Shown: piece by piece, positions 23,066 through 31,379 of the stretch
Numbering within the stretch: the stretch's first letter is position 1
Layout of the letters: each line of letters begins with the position of its first letter
NCBI GenBank assembly: GCA_005882715.1
Contig: VBEI01000094.1
Span: 1-56,868 of the forward strand
Direction of reading: 5' to 3'
DNA length: 56,868 bases
Source of the DNA: Chloroflexota bacterium
GTDB lineage: Bacteria > Chloroflexota > Dehalococcoidia > SM23-28-2 > RBG-16-64-32
Program-made: the position numbers and the translations under genes
The notes under the pieces: model-generated
What the model saw: only the letters and a program-made list of their open reading frames with translations
Told to the model about the DNA's origin: nothing
The model's database searches: none

Positions 23066-25525
23066 ATGCCCTTCGCCGAAGTAGCGGTCAACGCCGCCGC
23101 TCCCCTCCGCCAGACGTTCACTTATCGCGTTCCCGACGGCCTCCCGATTGAGCCCGGTCAAGCGGTGTACGTCCCCTTCGGCTCGCGTACACTCCAGGGC
23201 ATCGTTGTTGAGACGAGCGAGACTGCTTCGGTCGCGCAGACCCGCGACATCGCCGACGTGATTGACGTGCGGCCTCACCTCTCTCCGGCGCATATCCAGC
23301 TGGCCCGCTGGCTCAGCGACTACTACCTCGCCCCGCTCTTCGACTGCATCTCGTTGATGTTGCCGCCCGGCTTCAAGCGCCGCCCGCTCGTCATGCTCCG
23401 CCCTCTCGCCTCCGTCGAAGAGCTGCCGCACCTCAAGCTCACGGACCTCCAGGCGACGGTCCTCCGCCGCGCGATCGAGCTGGGTGAGACCGAGGCGGAG
23501 CAACTGCGGCGCGAGCTCAAGATCAAGGGGGCGCCGTCCGCCATCTCCGCGCTGATCAAGCGCGGCTTCCTCCAGCGCTCGTACCGGCTCGCCCGCCCGC
23601 AGATTGCTCCCAAGGTCGTGCGACAGTTGCGGCTCGACGCGCCCGAGGGAGAGGTGCTCGCCCGCATAGAGGCCCTCCGCGAAGACGGCACACCACGCGC
23701 GCTCCGCCGCGGCCTCGTCCTCGAAGCGCTCGTCGACGAGGGCGTCCTGCCGCTGCCCCGTGCTCGTGACCTGGGCCTGACTCCTGCTTTCCTTCGCGAT
23801 TTGGAGACGGAAGGCATTGCCCGTATCGAGGAAGTGAACGTGGTCCGGGATCCGCTGGCGGGACGTATTTTCCCTTACCGTGGGCCGCCCCAGCTTACCG
23901 CTGACCAGCAGCGGGCCTACGAAGCGATTGCCGAGGCGCTCGGCCCAGACCCGCTGAGGCGAGACCCGAAGACCTTCCTTCTTCACGGTGTGACCGGCAG
24001 CGGGAAGACCGAGGTGTATCTCGCAGCTCTCGACCGTGCCGTCGCGCTCGGCAAACGGGGCATCGTCCTCGTGCCGGAAATCTCGCTTACACCTCAGACG
24101 GTCCGCCGTTTTGCTGAGCGCCTTCCGGGACAGGTCGCGGTTATGCATAGCCGCCTGTCATTGGGCGAGCACTTCGACATGTGGCATGAGATCCGCGATG
24201 GTCGTTACGCGGTCGTCATCGGCCCGCGTAGCGCGCTCTTCGCGCCGCAGCCTGACCTTGCCCTCGTAATCATCGACGAGGAGCACGAGTGGACGTACAA
24301 GCAGCAGGAAGGCTCGCCCCGCTACTATGCTCGCCGCGCCGCTGAGGAGCTGTGCCGTCTTACTGGCGCCGTGCTCGTCCTCGGCTCAGCTACGCCGGAT
24401 GTCGAGAGCCGCTTGCGCGCGGACGACGGCGCCTACCGCTTGCTCGAGCTGCCCGAACGCCTGCTGCGGGCAGACGACGGCTCCGTCGAAGCCGGCCCGC
24501 TTCCGGAAGTCGATGTCGTCGACCTGCGGGAGGAGTTGAAAGCGGGCAACCGAAGCATCTTCAGCCGCCCGCTAGCGGCCGCAATGCACCGCGCTCTCGA
24601 CGCCCGCGAACAGGTAATCCTGTTCCTCAACCGCCGTGGGACGGCGTCGTTCGTACAGTGCCGGGACTGCGGCTACGTGCCCGAATGCCGCTCATGCGCC
24701 GTCGCGCTGACGTACCACGAGAGCGAGGACGCTCTCATCTGCCACTATTGCCGGCGCAAGCAGGCTCTACCCACCCGGTGTCCCGAGTGCGGGGGCGACC
24801 GCATACGACAGGTCGGTCTAGGGACGCAGCGCGTCGAGGAGGAGGTGCGCCGCGCCTTTCCGGAGGCGCGCACCCTCCGCTGGGACCGCGACGTCACCCG
24901 CGGGCGCGATTCCCACGAAGCGATCCTCGCCCGCTTCCTCGCACACGAGGCGGATGTGCTGATCGGCACGCAGATGATCGCGAAGGGGCTCGACATGCCG
25001 CTCGTCACACTCGTCGGCGTGGTCACGGCGGACACCGGGCTCCACCTCCCGGACTTCCGCGCCGCCGAGCGCACATTCCAGCTGCTGGAGCAGGTGGCCG
25101 GTCGCGCCGGGCGGGGTCCCCGGGGCGGCCGCGTGATCGTCCAGACGTACACGCCGGAGAACCACGCGATCCAGTCCGTGCGCAAGCACGACTACGCGTC
25201 GATGTATGAGCGAGAGATCGAGTTCCGGCGCAACCTTGGCTACCCACCGTTCGGGCGGCTCGTCAGGTTGAGCTTCGCGCATACGGGCGCAGCCTACTCG
25301 CAGGAGCAAGCGGCCGCGATGGCGCGCCGCCTGACGCAGGAAAGAGACCGCCAGGGCCTGCCGAACCTTGACATTCTCGGCCCGGCCCCCGCCTTCGTCC
25401 CCCGCGTGCGCGGGCGCTGGCGCTGGAACGTCGTCCTGCGCGGCGCCGACCCGGTCGCGTTGATCCGCGAAATGCAGTTCCCGCGCGGCTGGACCGTAGA
25501 CGTCGACCCAGCGTCTTTGCTCTGA
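23066..25525 (+). CDS. priA: Primosomal replication protein N' (PriA helicase)
   Basis: Restarts stalled replication forks. The 819-residue protein has the N-terminal 3'-DNA-binding domain (FTYRVPDGLPIEPGQAVYVPFGSR), Walker A GVTGSGKTEVYL, the DEEHEWTYKQ box, GSATPDVES and the cysteine-rich zinc insert (CRDCGYVPECRSC and CHYCRRKQALPTRCPECGG). The helicase C-terminal GTQMIAKGLDMPLVTLVGVV and QVAGRAGRG complete it. All expected zinc cysteines are visible. Codon usage matches the neighbours. Confidence 0.97.
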   Translation: MPFAEVAVNAAAPLRQTFTYRVPDGLPIEPGQAVYVPFGSRTLQGIVVETSETASVAQTRDIADVIDVRPHLSPAHIQLARWLSDYYLAPLFDCISLMLPPGFKRRPLVMLRPLASVEELPHLKLTDLQATVLRRAIELGETEAEQLRRELKIKGAPSAISALIKRGFLQRSYRLARPQIAPKVVRQLRLDAPEGEVLARIEALREDGTPRALRRGLVLEALVDEGVLPLPRARDLGLTPAFLRDLETEGIARIEEVNVVRDPLAGRIFPYRGPPQLTADQQRAYEAIAEALGPDPLRRDPKTFLLHGVTGSGKTEVYLAALDRAVALGKRGIVLVPEISLTPQTVRRFAERLPGQVAVMHSRLSLGEHFDMWHEIRDGRYAVVIGPRSALFAPQPDLALVIIDEEHEWTYKQQEGSPRYYARRAAEELCRLTGAVLVLGSATPDVESRLRADDGAYRLLELPERLLRADDGSVEAGPLPEVDVVDLREELKAGNRSIFSRPLAAAMHRALDAREQVILFLNRRGTASFVQCRDCGYVPECRSCAVALTYHESEDALICHYCRRKQALPTRCPECGGDRIRQVGLGTQRVEEEVRRAFPEARTLRWDRDVTRGRDSHEAILARFLAHEADVLIGTQMIAKGLDMPLVTLVGVVTADTGLHLPDFRAAERTFQLLEQVAGRAGRGPRGGRVIVQTYTPENHAIQSVRKHDYASMYEREIEFRRNLGYPPFGRLVRLSFAHTGAAYSQEQAAAMARRLTQERDRQGLPNLDILGPAPAFVPRVRGRWRWNVVLRGADPVALIREMQFPRGWTVDVDPASLL

Positions 25526-25566
25526 CCGCTGGCGCGGGCCGACCATAGGTTAAAATCGAGCCTGCG

Positions 25567-26082
25567 ATGACCGTGCACACCATCCGCCTCCTTCCAGATC
25601 CGGTGCTCCGCCAGAAGGCGAAGCGCGTGCCCCAAATTGACGGGTCTGTCCACAAGCTGATTGAGGACATGATCGAAAGTATGTACGAGGCCCGCGGCGT
25701 CGGACTGGCGGCGCCGCAGATCGGCGTGTCGCTGCGGGTCATCGTCCTCGGCATGCCCGAGGAGGAGCCGTTCGCGCTCATCAACCCGGAGATCGTAAAG
25801 CGTGCCGGCGAGCGGACGGTCGACGAGGGCTGCCTGTCGCTGCCCGGTTACCGGGGCGAGCTGACCCGCTCGACGCTTGTCATTGCCAAGGGCCTGGACA
25901 CGTCCGGCAAGCAGGTGCGCATCAAGGCGAAGGACGACCTGCTGGCCCAGGCGCTCGAGCACGAGATCGACCATATCAACGGAACGCTGTATATCGACCA
26001 CCTGCCGAGCCTGGATATGCTGCGCAAGATCGAGCCCGAGGAACCGGACGAGGAGCCCGAGCCCGCGACGAGCGCCGAGTAG
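25567..26082 (+). CDS. def: Peptide deformylase
   Basis: Removes N-formyl from new proteins; metal enzyme of 171 residues. All three motifs are present: GVGLAAPQIGVS, EGCLSLPGYRG and HEIDHINGTLYID. The C-terminus carries a short acidic extension. It sits between priA and the CCA-enzyme-like gene. Confidence 0.97.
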   Translation: MTVHTIRLLPDPVLRQKAKRVPQIDGSVHKLIEDMIESMYEARGVGLAAPQIGVSLRVIVLGMPEEEPFALINPEIVKRAGERTVDEGCLSLPGYRGELTRSTLVIAKGLDTSGKQVRIKAKDDLLAQALEHEIDHINGTLYIDHLPSLDMLRKIEPEEPDEEPEPATSAE

Positions 26083-26106
26083 GCGCGCGCTGTAAGCTAA
26101 TCTCCT

Positions 26107-27585
26107 GTGCAAGTCCAGGATTATCGCCTCGAAGCGCCGTTCCGGGCTATCCTCTCAGAGCTGGCGGCTGTACTCGCGGTCCAGAGGGTGGAGGCGTGGG
26201 CGACGGGCGGCTTCCTGCGCGACGTCCTGCTAGGACGGGAGGTAAAGGACCTCGACATCACGGTCGCCGCCAACCCGCTAGAGCTGGGCCCCCGCATCGC
26301 GGATACCTTCGGCGGTGATTACTTTCCCCTCGACGCCGAACGCCGCCGCGTCCGTATTCTCCTGCCCGACCACGAAATGCATCTCGACCTGATGCCGCTG
26401 GCCAGCTCCATGGAGGACGATCTGTGGTCGCGCGACTTCACGATCGACGCGATGGCGGCCCCACTCAACGAGCTGGCTTCGGGCAGCATGCGGCTGATCG
26501 ATCCCACCGCTGGCTTACCGGATTTGGGTGATCGCATCGTGCGTCATGTCTCCGAGCAAGCGCTGCTGGAGGACCCGCTCCGGCTCCTGCGCGGGGTGCG
26601 GCTCGCCGTTCTTCTCGACTTTGCGATCGAACCGAAGACCAGAGAAGCCATCCACCGTCATTCGGGGCTCGTCAGCGAGGTCGCCACGGAGAGGCAGCGG
26701 GACGAGCTTGTACAGATTCTGAGGACTTCTCGCGCCGCGCGGGGTCTCCGCCTGATGGACGACCTTGACCTCCTCGACCGGGTCCTGCCAGAGTTCGCCG
26801 TGACTCGCGGCGTCGAGCAGCCGAAGGAGCATTATTGGGACGTGTTCAACCACTGCCTCGCCGTCGTCGAGGCGCTGGACATGATCCTCAGCGAGGACGA
26901 GCCGCAGGCTGACCTCGCGAAGTCGCTCTGGAATGAGCTTTGGACCCGGCTGGAATGGTGGGCAGGCGGGCGAACATACTTCAGCGAGGAATTCGTCCCA
27001 AATACGCACCGCTGCTCTCTGACGAAGCTGGCCGGACTGCTGCACGACATTGGCAAGCCGCAGACCAAGGCCGTCGATGACACGGGCCGCATGCGATTCT
27101 TCGGCCACGCCAATGCCGGAGCGCAGATCGCGGCGGGGCTGATGCATCGCCTTCGCTTCTCTTCCCGCGAGACCGCCCTCGTGCGAGGAATGATCGACGC
27201 TCACATGCGGCCCGTGCAGATGGCGCAACAGGGGGCGCCCTCTCGGAAGGCAATTTACCGTTTCTTCCGCGACACGGGGGAAGCGGGCATCGACACTCTC
27301 TTTCTTTCGCTCGCGGACCACCTGGGAACGGCCGGCCCGCGGGTGGACCTGGAGAATTGGCGGCGGCACGTCACGGTCATCGACTACGTGCTGCGGATGC
27401 GGCTAGAGGAACGCGTCGTGGTCGAGCCGCCGAAGCTCGTCGACGGCGACGACCTGATGTCCGCACTGGGCATACCGCCCGGGCCGCGCCTGGGCGAGCT
27501 CCTCGAACTCGTCCGCGAGGCCCAGGCCGCCGGCGCCGTGATCACGCGTGACGACGCGATCGCGCTCGCACGCCGAGAACTCTAA
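26107..27585 (+). CDS. CCA-adding enzyme / poly(A) polymerase-like with HD domain
   Basis: The 492-residue protein starts at GTG 26107. It has the class II nucleotidyltransferase head (ATGGFLRDVLLGREVKDLDITV), the SRDFTIDAMAAPL motif, the RNA-binding helices (DPLRLLRGVRLAVLLDF) and a C-terminal HD phosphohydrolase domain (LLHDIGKPQTK). Most likely it builds or repairs tRNA CCA ends, with the HD domain giving phosphatase or phosphodiesterase activity. A poly(A) polymerase role cannot be excluded from sequence alone. Confidence 0.85.
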   Translation: MQVQDYRLEAPFRAILSELAAVLAVQRVEAWATGGFLRDVLLGREVKDLDITVAANPLELGPRIADTFGGDYFPLDAERRRVRILLPDHEMHLDLMPLASSMEDDLWSRDFTIDAMAAPLNELASGSMRLIDPTAGLPDLGDRIVRHVSEQALLEDPLRLLRGVRLAVLLDFAIEPKTREAIHRHSGLVSEVATERQRDELVQILRTSRAARGLRLMDDLDLLDRVLPEFAVTRGVEQPKEHYWDVFNHCLAVVEALDMILSEDEPQADLAKSLWNELWTRLEWWAGGRTYFSEEFVPNTHRCSLTKLAGLLHDIGKPQTKAVDDTGRMRFFGHANAGAQIAAGLMHRLRFSSRETALVRGMIDAHMRPVQMAQQGAPSRKAIYRFFRDTGEAGIDTLFLSLADHLGTAGPRVDLENWRRHVTVIDYVLRMRLEERVVVEPPKLVDGDDLMSALGIPPGPRLGELLELVREAQAAGAVITRDDAIALARREL

Positions 27586-27591
27586 GTCTGC

Positions 27592-27660
27592 GGCTTGAAA
27601 CCCGAGCTTCCTGCCACAGATGGCGGCGCGTAGTCGCGGTTTCTTGCTCCTTGCCGCACT
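27592..27660. repeat. Weak heptanucleotide-like intergenic sequence
   Basis: GGCTTGAAACCCGAG (27592-27606) resembles the direct repeats at 56334-56362, and TCTTGCT/CCTTGCC (about 27642-27655) resembles the CTCCT heptamer family. The 96-base gap has no ORF. Confidence 0.35.
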
Positions 27661-27681
27661 CTACACTACGCTAAATCGCGG

Positions 27682-28020
27682 ATGATTCTCCTTCTCGCAA
27701 TGGCGTATCCCGCGACGATAGCGGTACTCTTCTATCTCGCTTTCCTGCGACCTGTGCAGCAGCAACAGAAGAAGCAGCGCGAACAGCTCCTCAGTCTCCG
27801 CGTCGGCGACGAGGTACTCACTCAGGCAGGCTTTCTCGCCGTGATCAAGGAAGTGCTTGTGCCCGAAGAGGCCGGCCCGACGATCCTGATACTCGACCTA
27901 GGCGGCATTGAGGTGAGGGCTGTCGCGTCCGCCATCATCCAGCGGCTTTCACCTGAGAAGGCAAGACAAGTGGCGGCAACTTCAGAACGACAAGAGATGA
28001 GGGAACAGGTCTCGCCATGA
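27682..28020 (+). CDS. yajC: Preprotein translocase subunit YajC
   Basis: Small SecDF-associated membrane protein of 112 residues: one N-terminal span (AYPATIAVLFYLAFL), the RPVQQQQKKQREQLLSLRVGDEVLTQAG signature and a short cytoplasmic beta region. It directly precedes secDF, its known partner. Confidence 0.93.
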   Translation: MILLLAMAYPATIAVLFYLAFLRPVQQQQKKQREQLLSLRVGDEVLTQAGFLAVIKEVLVPEEAGPTILILDLGGIEVRAVASAIIQRLSPEKARQVAATSERQEMREQVSP

Positions 28021-28030
28021 TCATGATGAT

Positions 28031-28058
28031 TCTCTCTCCTAGCTCCCGGCTTCTCCTC
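28031..28058. repeat. Short heptanucleotide tract before secDF
   Basis: TCTCTCT, CCTAGCT and CCCGGCT in 7-base phase fill the 40-base gap between yajC and secDF and match the tracts at 5470 and 21350. Confidence 0.6.
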
Positions 28059-28060
28059 TA

Positions 28061-30562
28061 ATGCGCAATCGCTGGAACCAGCTGCTGCTGGGCGGGATCC
28101 TGACGCTGACGGTGTTCTCGATATTGGTCGTCTGGCCGGGCTGGCCAAAGCGCTACCTTCCAGACTTCATCGACTATCCTGAAGGGCCGCTGCTCGACGT
28201 CGGGCCGAACGCCATGAAGCTGGGCCTCGACCTCAAGGGCGGCGCCTACGTCCTCACAGAGGCCGATACGTCCGCTCTCCCCGCGGGCACCAGCGTGGAC
28301 GATGCGATGGATGTCGCCCGGAGTATCATCGAGAACCGCGTAAACAAGTTCGGCGTCTCCGAGACCGAAGTGACGCGCGAAGGCAAGAACCGGCTGGCCG
28401 TCCAGCTCCCGGGCATTGCACCTGAGGAGGCCGCCAGCCTTATCGGCAAAACAGCTCTCCTCGAGTTCCGCGAACCGACCCGCGATGACGCAGGGAAGAT
28501 AGTCTGCGTGAAGAACGACGGATCGGGCGCCGAATTCGCAGTCGAGCCGAACCAGACGGCTGAATCCACGGGGGACAAGGGCGTAAAGCGCTCTGTTTGC
28601 AATAGTCCCTCGGGAGAAACCGGCGAGGTGAAATGGAAACCGGCCGTCGGGGTGATCCAGGGTCAGGCACGAGTCCTCACCGGTCGCTTTCTGAAAGCAG
28701 GCGGGGCGAACGTCGCGGTGCCACCGAGCGGCTGCCAGAATGGACCGGCATGTGTGACGCTTGCCTTCAACGGCGAGGGCGGGACGCTGTTCGAGCAGAT
28801 CACGACAAGGCTTGTGAACTATCCGCTCGCAATCTTCCTGGACGACGAGTTAGTAAGCGCCCCCAAGGTAAACGGGCCGATTAGCGGTGGTAACGGCGTT
28901 ATCGAAGGCGTTCCTCTCGACGAAGCAAAGACGCTCAAGGTGCAGCTGAACGCCGGCGCGCTGCCGGTCCCTCTACACACGATCCAGACGAGTGAGGTCG
29001 ATGCCACGCTCGGGGAAACGACCCTCGTACGCAGCGTTCAGGCGGGCATGATCGGCATCCTGGCGGTCATGGTGTTCATGATCCTGTACTACCGTCTGCC
29101 GGGCGTCCTCGCTTCGCTTGCGCTTGTCACGTATATCTCGACCCTGATGATGATCTTCAAGCTGGGTCCCCTCATCGGCCCTGTCACAATAACCCTCGCC
29201 GGCATAGCGGGCTTCGTCCTATCAGTGGGCATGGCGGTGGATGCCAACATTCTCGTCTTCGAACGCATGAAGGAGGAGTTGCGCGCCGGCCGCGCCCTGC
29301 CGCAGGCGATCGAGCACGGCTTCGACCGCGCGTGGTCGTCCATCCGCGACAGCAACGTCTCGACGCTCATTACCTGCGGCATACTCTGGTGGTTCGGGGA
29401 CCAATTCGGCGCCAACCTGGTAAAGGGCTTCGCCCTCACCCTTGGTCTCGGAGTGCTCATCAGCATGTTCTCGGCGATAGTCATTACTCGCACCCTGTTG
29501 CGCCTGCTCGTCGGGACTCCTCTCGCGCGGAACATGGCGCTTTTCGCGCCGGACCTCGCGGTACGGAGGGTGGCTGCGGGGACGCCATTCATTTTCGATT
29601 TCGTACGGCGACGGGGGTTCTATTTTCTTCTCTCGAGCGCGCTCTTAGTGCCGGGCGTCATCTCGCTGATCGTCCCGCCCGCCCTCAAAGCGGGGATCGA
29701 GTTCAGCAGCGGCGCCACGATGACGATTGCGTTCGACAATGCCAATATCAGCGACAACGCCCTGCACGACGCATTCACCGCGCTCGGCCACAGCGAGGCG
29801 CGTGTGCAGAAGACTTCCGGCGGCGCCTTCATCGTTCGCCTCGGCGAGCTAAAGGGCCCGACAGGGCCGCCGGTCGGCGCCGCGCCGCCGTCTGAACGAG
29901 ACACGCTCGAGCAAGGGCTCGAACGGCGGCTGGGGCCGTTCCGCGTGACGAACTTCAACCAGGTGTCCGAGATCGTCTCCCGGGAGATCGCGCGGAACGC
30001 TGCCATCGCGGTAGGCGTCGCCGCGATCGCAATCTTGCTGTACATCTCGTGGTCGTTCCGCCACCTCGCGAAACCTTACCGCTATGGGATTGCCGCCGTC
30101 GTCGCTGCTCTGCACGACGGCATGTTCGTCCTCGGCGCCTTCTCTATCTTCGGAAAGCTGTTCGGCACCGAGATCAACAGCATGTTCATCACAGGCGTCC
30201 TCACCGTCATCGGCTTCAGCGTCCACGATACGATCGTCGTCTTCGACCGCATTCGCGAGAACGTGGCCGCCAACCCTGGTGTGCCCTTCGATGAGGTCGT
30301 GAACACGAGCCTGACAGAAACCGTCGCCCGCTCCATCAACACCTCGACAACCGTGGTCCTCACGATCCTCTCCCTGCTGCTCCTCGCTGGCGGCAGCATC
30401 GACGTGCTGCTGCTGACGCTGCTCCTGGGCATCATCGCCGGCACCTACAGCTCGATCTTCATTGCCAGCCAGATCCTGGTCGCCTGGGAAGACGGCGACT
30501 TCGAGCGAATATGGCGCCGCTTCGCGCCGCGCCGCCTCCAGCCGGCCCCGGAGCCGTCCTGA
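28061..30562 (+). CDS. secDF: Fused protein translocase subunit SecDF
   Basis: An 833-residue RND-type protein uses proton motive force to help Sec export. SecD part: one span, the LGLDLKGGAYVL motif near residue 50, the P1 periplasmic region and five spans with GFVLSVGMAVDANILVFERMKEELRAG. SecF part begins near residue 495 with FDFVRRRGFYFLLSSALLVPGVI, then GIEFSSGATMTI, the VIGFSVHDTIVVFDRIRENV span and ends RLQPAPEPS. SecD and SecF are separate in many bacteria, so the fusion is notable but known elsewhere. A decayed copy of its 3' end lies 212 bases downstream. Confidence 0.96.
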   Translation: MRNRWNQLLLGGILTLTVFSILVVWPGWPKRYLPDFIDYPEGPLLDVGPNAMKLGLDLKGGAYVLTEADTSALPAGTSVDDAMDVARSIIENRVNKFGVSETEVTREGKNRLAVQLPGIAPEEAASLIGKTALLEFREPTRDDAGKIVCVKNDGSGAEFAVEPNQTAESTGDKGVKRSVCNSPSGETGEVKWKPAVGVIQGQARVLTGRFLKAGGANVAVPPSGCQNGPACVTLAFNGEGGTLFEQITTRLVNYPLAIFLDDELVSAPKVNGPISGGNGVIEGVPLDEAKTLKVQLNAGALPVPLHTIQTSEVDATLGETTLVRSVQAGMIGILAVMVFMILYYRLPGVLASLALVTYISTLMMIFKLGPLIGPVTITLAGIAGFVLSVGMAVDANILVFERMKEELRAGRALPQAIEHGFDRAWSSIRDSNVSTLITCGILWWFGDQFGANLVKGFALTLGLGVLISMFSAIVITRTLLRLLVGTPLARNMALFAPDLAVRRVAAGTPFIFDFVRRRGFYFLLSSALLVPGVISLIVPPALKAGIEFSSGATMTIAFDNANISDNALHDAFTALGHSEARVQKTSGGAFIVRLGELKGPTGPPVGAAPPSERDTLEQGLERRLGPFRVTNFNQVSEIVSREIARNAAIAVGVAAIAILLYISWSFRHLAKPYRYGIAAVVAALHDGMFVLGAFSIFGKLFGTEINSMFITGVLTVIGFSVHDTIVVFDRIRENVAANPGVPFDEVVNTSLTETVARSINTSTTVVLTILSLLLLAGGSIDVLLLTLLLGIIAGTYSSIFIASQILVAWEDGDFERIWRRFAPRRLQPAPEPS

Positions 30563-30581
30563 AGCTGCGGCAGCGGCGCCA

Positions 30582-30624
30582 GGAGTGCCGGGGTGCCGAC
30601 TGCCGAGTGCTTACCGCCGAGTGC
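30582..30624. repeat. Heptanucleotide tract of CGAGTGC type
   Basis: After one 8-base unit the sequence runs CGACTGC, CGAGTGC, TTACCGC, CGAGTGC in 7-base phase. The same unit type recurs at 46351-46385. Confidence 0.65.
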
Positions 30625-30773
30625 CCGGTTGGCTTGAGGCGCCAGGTGTGGATGTGGGGGGCGCCCTGAGGGATCGACTCGGGAAAGAGCACCGGGCCTG
30701 AATTTCGGGTGTGAGGCCGGCAGCACCCGTGGTTAGAGAACCTCACCACGAACGGGACGGAGCGACGTTGCCG

Positions 30774-30902
30774 GTGGGTATTGCGGGGACGTACAGCTCT
30801 ATCTTCATCGCCAGCCACATCGCGGTCGCCCGGGAAGACGGCGGCTTCGAGCGCATCTGGCGCTGCTCGCCGCGTTGCGCCCCGAGACGCGCTGCGGGCT
30901 AA
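30774..30902 (+). pseudogene. Decayed copy of the secF 3' end
   Basis: The reading GIAGTYSSIFIASHIAVARE continues DGGFERIWRCSPRCAPRRAAG and stops. It parallels the end of SecDF (GIIAGTYSSIFIASQILVAWE, then DGDFERIWRRFAPRRL). Nothing upstream of about 30774 in this frame resembles SecF. It is a partial duplication or the last remnant of a lost second secF. A formal ATG at 30711 exists but the 60 bases after it are unrelated. Confidence 0.75.
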
Positions 30903-30914
30903 AGCCGACTCGCT

Positions 30915-30959
30915 GAAGCTGCTACGGCAGCTTCGAGAGATAGGCGTCGATGCTGACGC
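30915..30959 (+). terminator. Two adjacent hairpins downstream of the secF remnant
   Basis: Perfect 8-bp GAAGCTGC/GCAGCTTC around TACG (30915-30934), then GCGTC/GACGC (30944-30959). No T tract follows, so a terminator role is tentative. The rest of 30960-31062 shows no gene. Confidence 0.35.
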
Positions 30960-31062
30960 TCGTTAGCACAGCACCCGGGTGGCGCGCTTGAGTCCAACCG
31001 AAGCGTGTTTCGCCCACTGCCCGGCGTCAACTGCCCGTTTCACCGAAACCTGACCGCTCACC

Positions 31063-31095
31063 AAAAGGCAACTCCCCGGGTCTTACCCCGGGGAG
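31063..31095 (-). terminator. Rho-independent terminator of the small RNA unit
   Basis: On the minus strand CTCCCCGGG and CCCGGGGAG form a perfect 9-bp stem with a 6-base loop, followed by TTGCCTTTT. Confidence 0.75.
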
Positions 31096-31218
31096 CTCAA
31101 TTTGCTAAGCCTTATTCCCGCGTCCGGCCTCTGCTTTCCTTCGGCGCTTTACGCGCCCATGGGCTCTTGAGCCTCTTTGCTGCTAGCCGCTCCGCGGTTT
31201 CGCCGTTCCCCTGCGCTG

Positions 31219-31281
31219 CTACACAGGGGACCTTGCGTTGTCCACCTCCAGTACTTCGATGAGCGCATGGAGTCTTGTCAT
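31219..31281 (-). CDS. Possible 20-aa leader peptide in the small RNA unit
   Basis: The ATG at 31281 is about 8 bases after GGAGGAAG and opens 20 codons (MTRLHALIEVL... ending RSPV). The start codon lies inside a predicted AGCGTATG/CATGCGCT stem. The peptide has no recognisable motif; whether it is made is uncertain. Confidence 0.3.
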   Translation of the reverse strand: MTRLHALIEVLEVDNARSPV

Positions 31282-31315
31282 ACGCTACTTCCTCCAGTCT
31301 GTAGGTTTCACCAAC

Positions 31316-31343
31316 AAAATAGCACAGCGGAAGAAGATGTCAA
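31316..31343 (-). promoter_or_regulatory. Promoter of the small RNA unit
   Basis: Minus-strand TTGACA (31338-31343), 16-base spacer, TATTTT (31316-31321). It lies just past the ftsK stop, so the downstream unit can be transcribed on its own. Confidence 0.7.
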
Positions 31344-31379
31344 CCCCGGAGGACGCCGATTTCTTGACCTTAACGCGAT

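Larger units (their letters stand above)
31063..31308 (-). ncRNA. Candidate small RNA downstream of ftsK
   Basis: A unit of about 245 bases on the minus strand lies between its own promoter and a terminator, after the ftsK stop. Hairpins visible on the minus strand include CCCCTG/CAGGGG (around 31210-31230), GGCGC/GCGCC with a GTAAA loop (around 31145-31160) and AGCGTATG/CATGCGCT near the 5' end. I compared it by eye with tmRNA, 6S, SRP RNA, T-box and common riboswitch signatures and found no convincing match. It also contains a 20-codon ORF. It could be a stand-alone regulatory RNA or a short messenger. Confidence 0.5.

Noticed and set aside
22457..24148. 563-residue open frame on the minus strand across rplS and priA
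   Set aside because: It is antisense to two well-recognised genes; its openness comes from high GC and the acidic L19 tail. No family motif seen.
31063..31308. T-box, SRP RNA, 6S RNA or tmRNA in the unit after ftsK
   Set aside because: Fragments such as AAACCGCGG or CCGAAGGAAAGCAG look similar, but the defining T-box bulge, SRP domain IV and tmRNA ends are missing.
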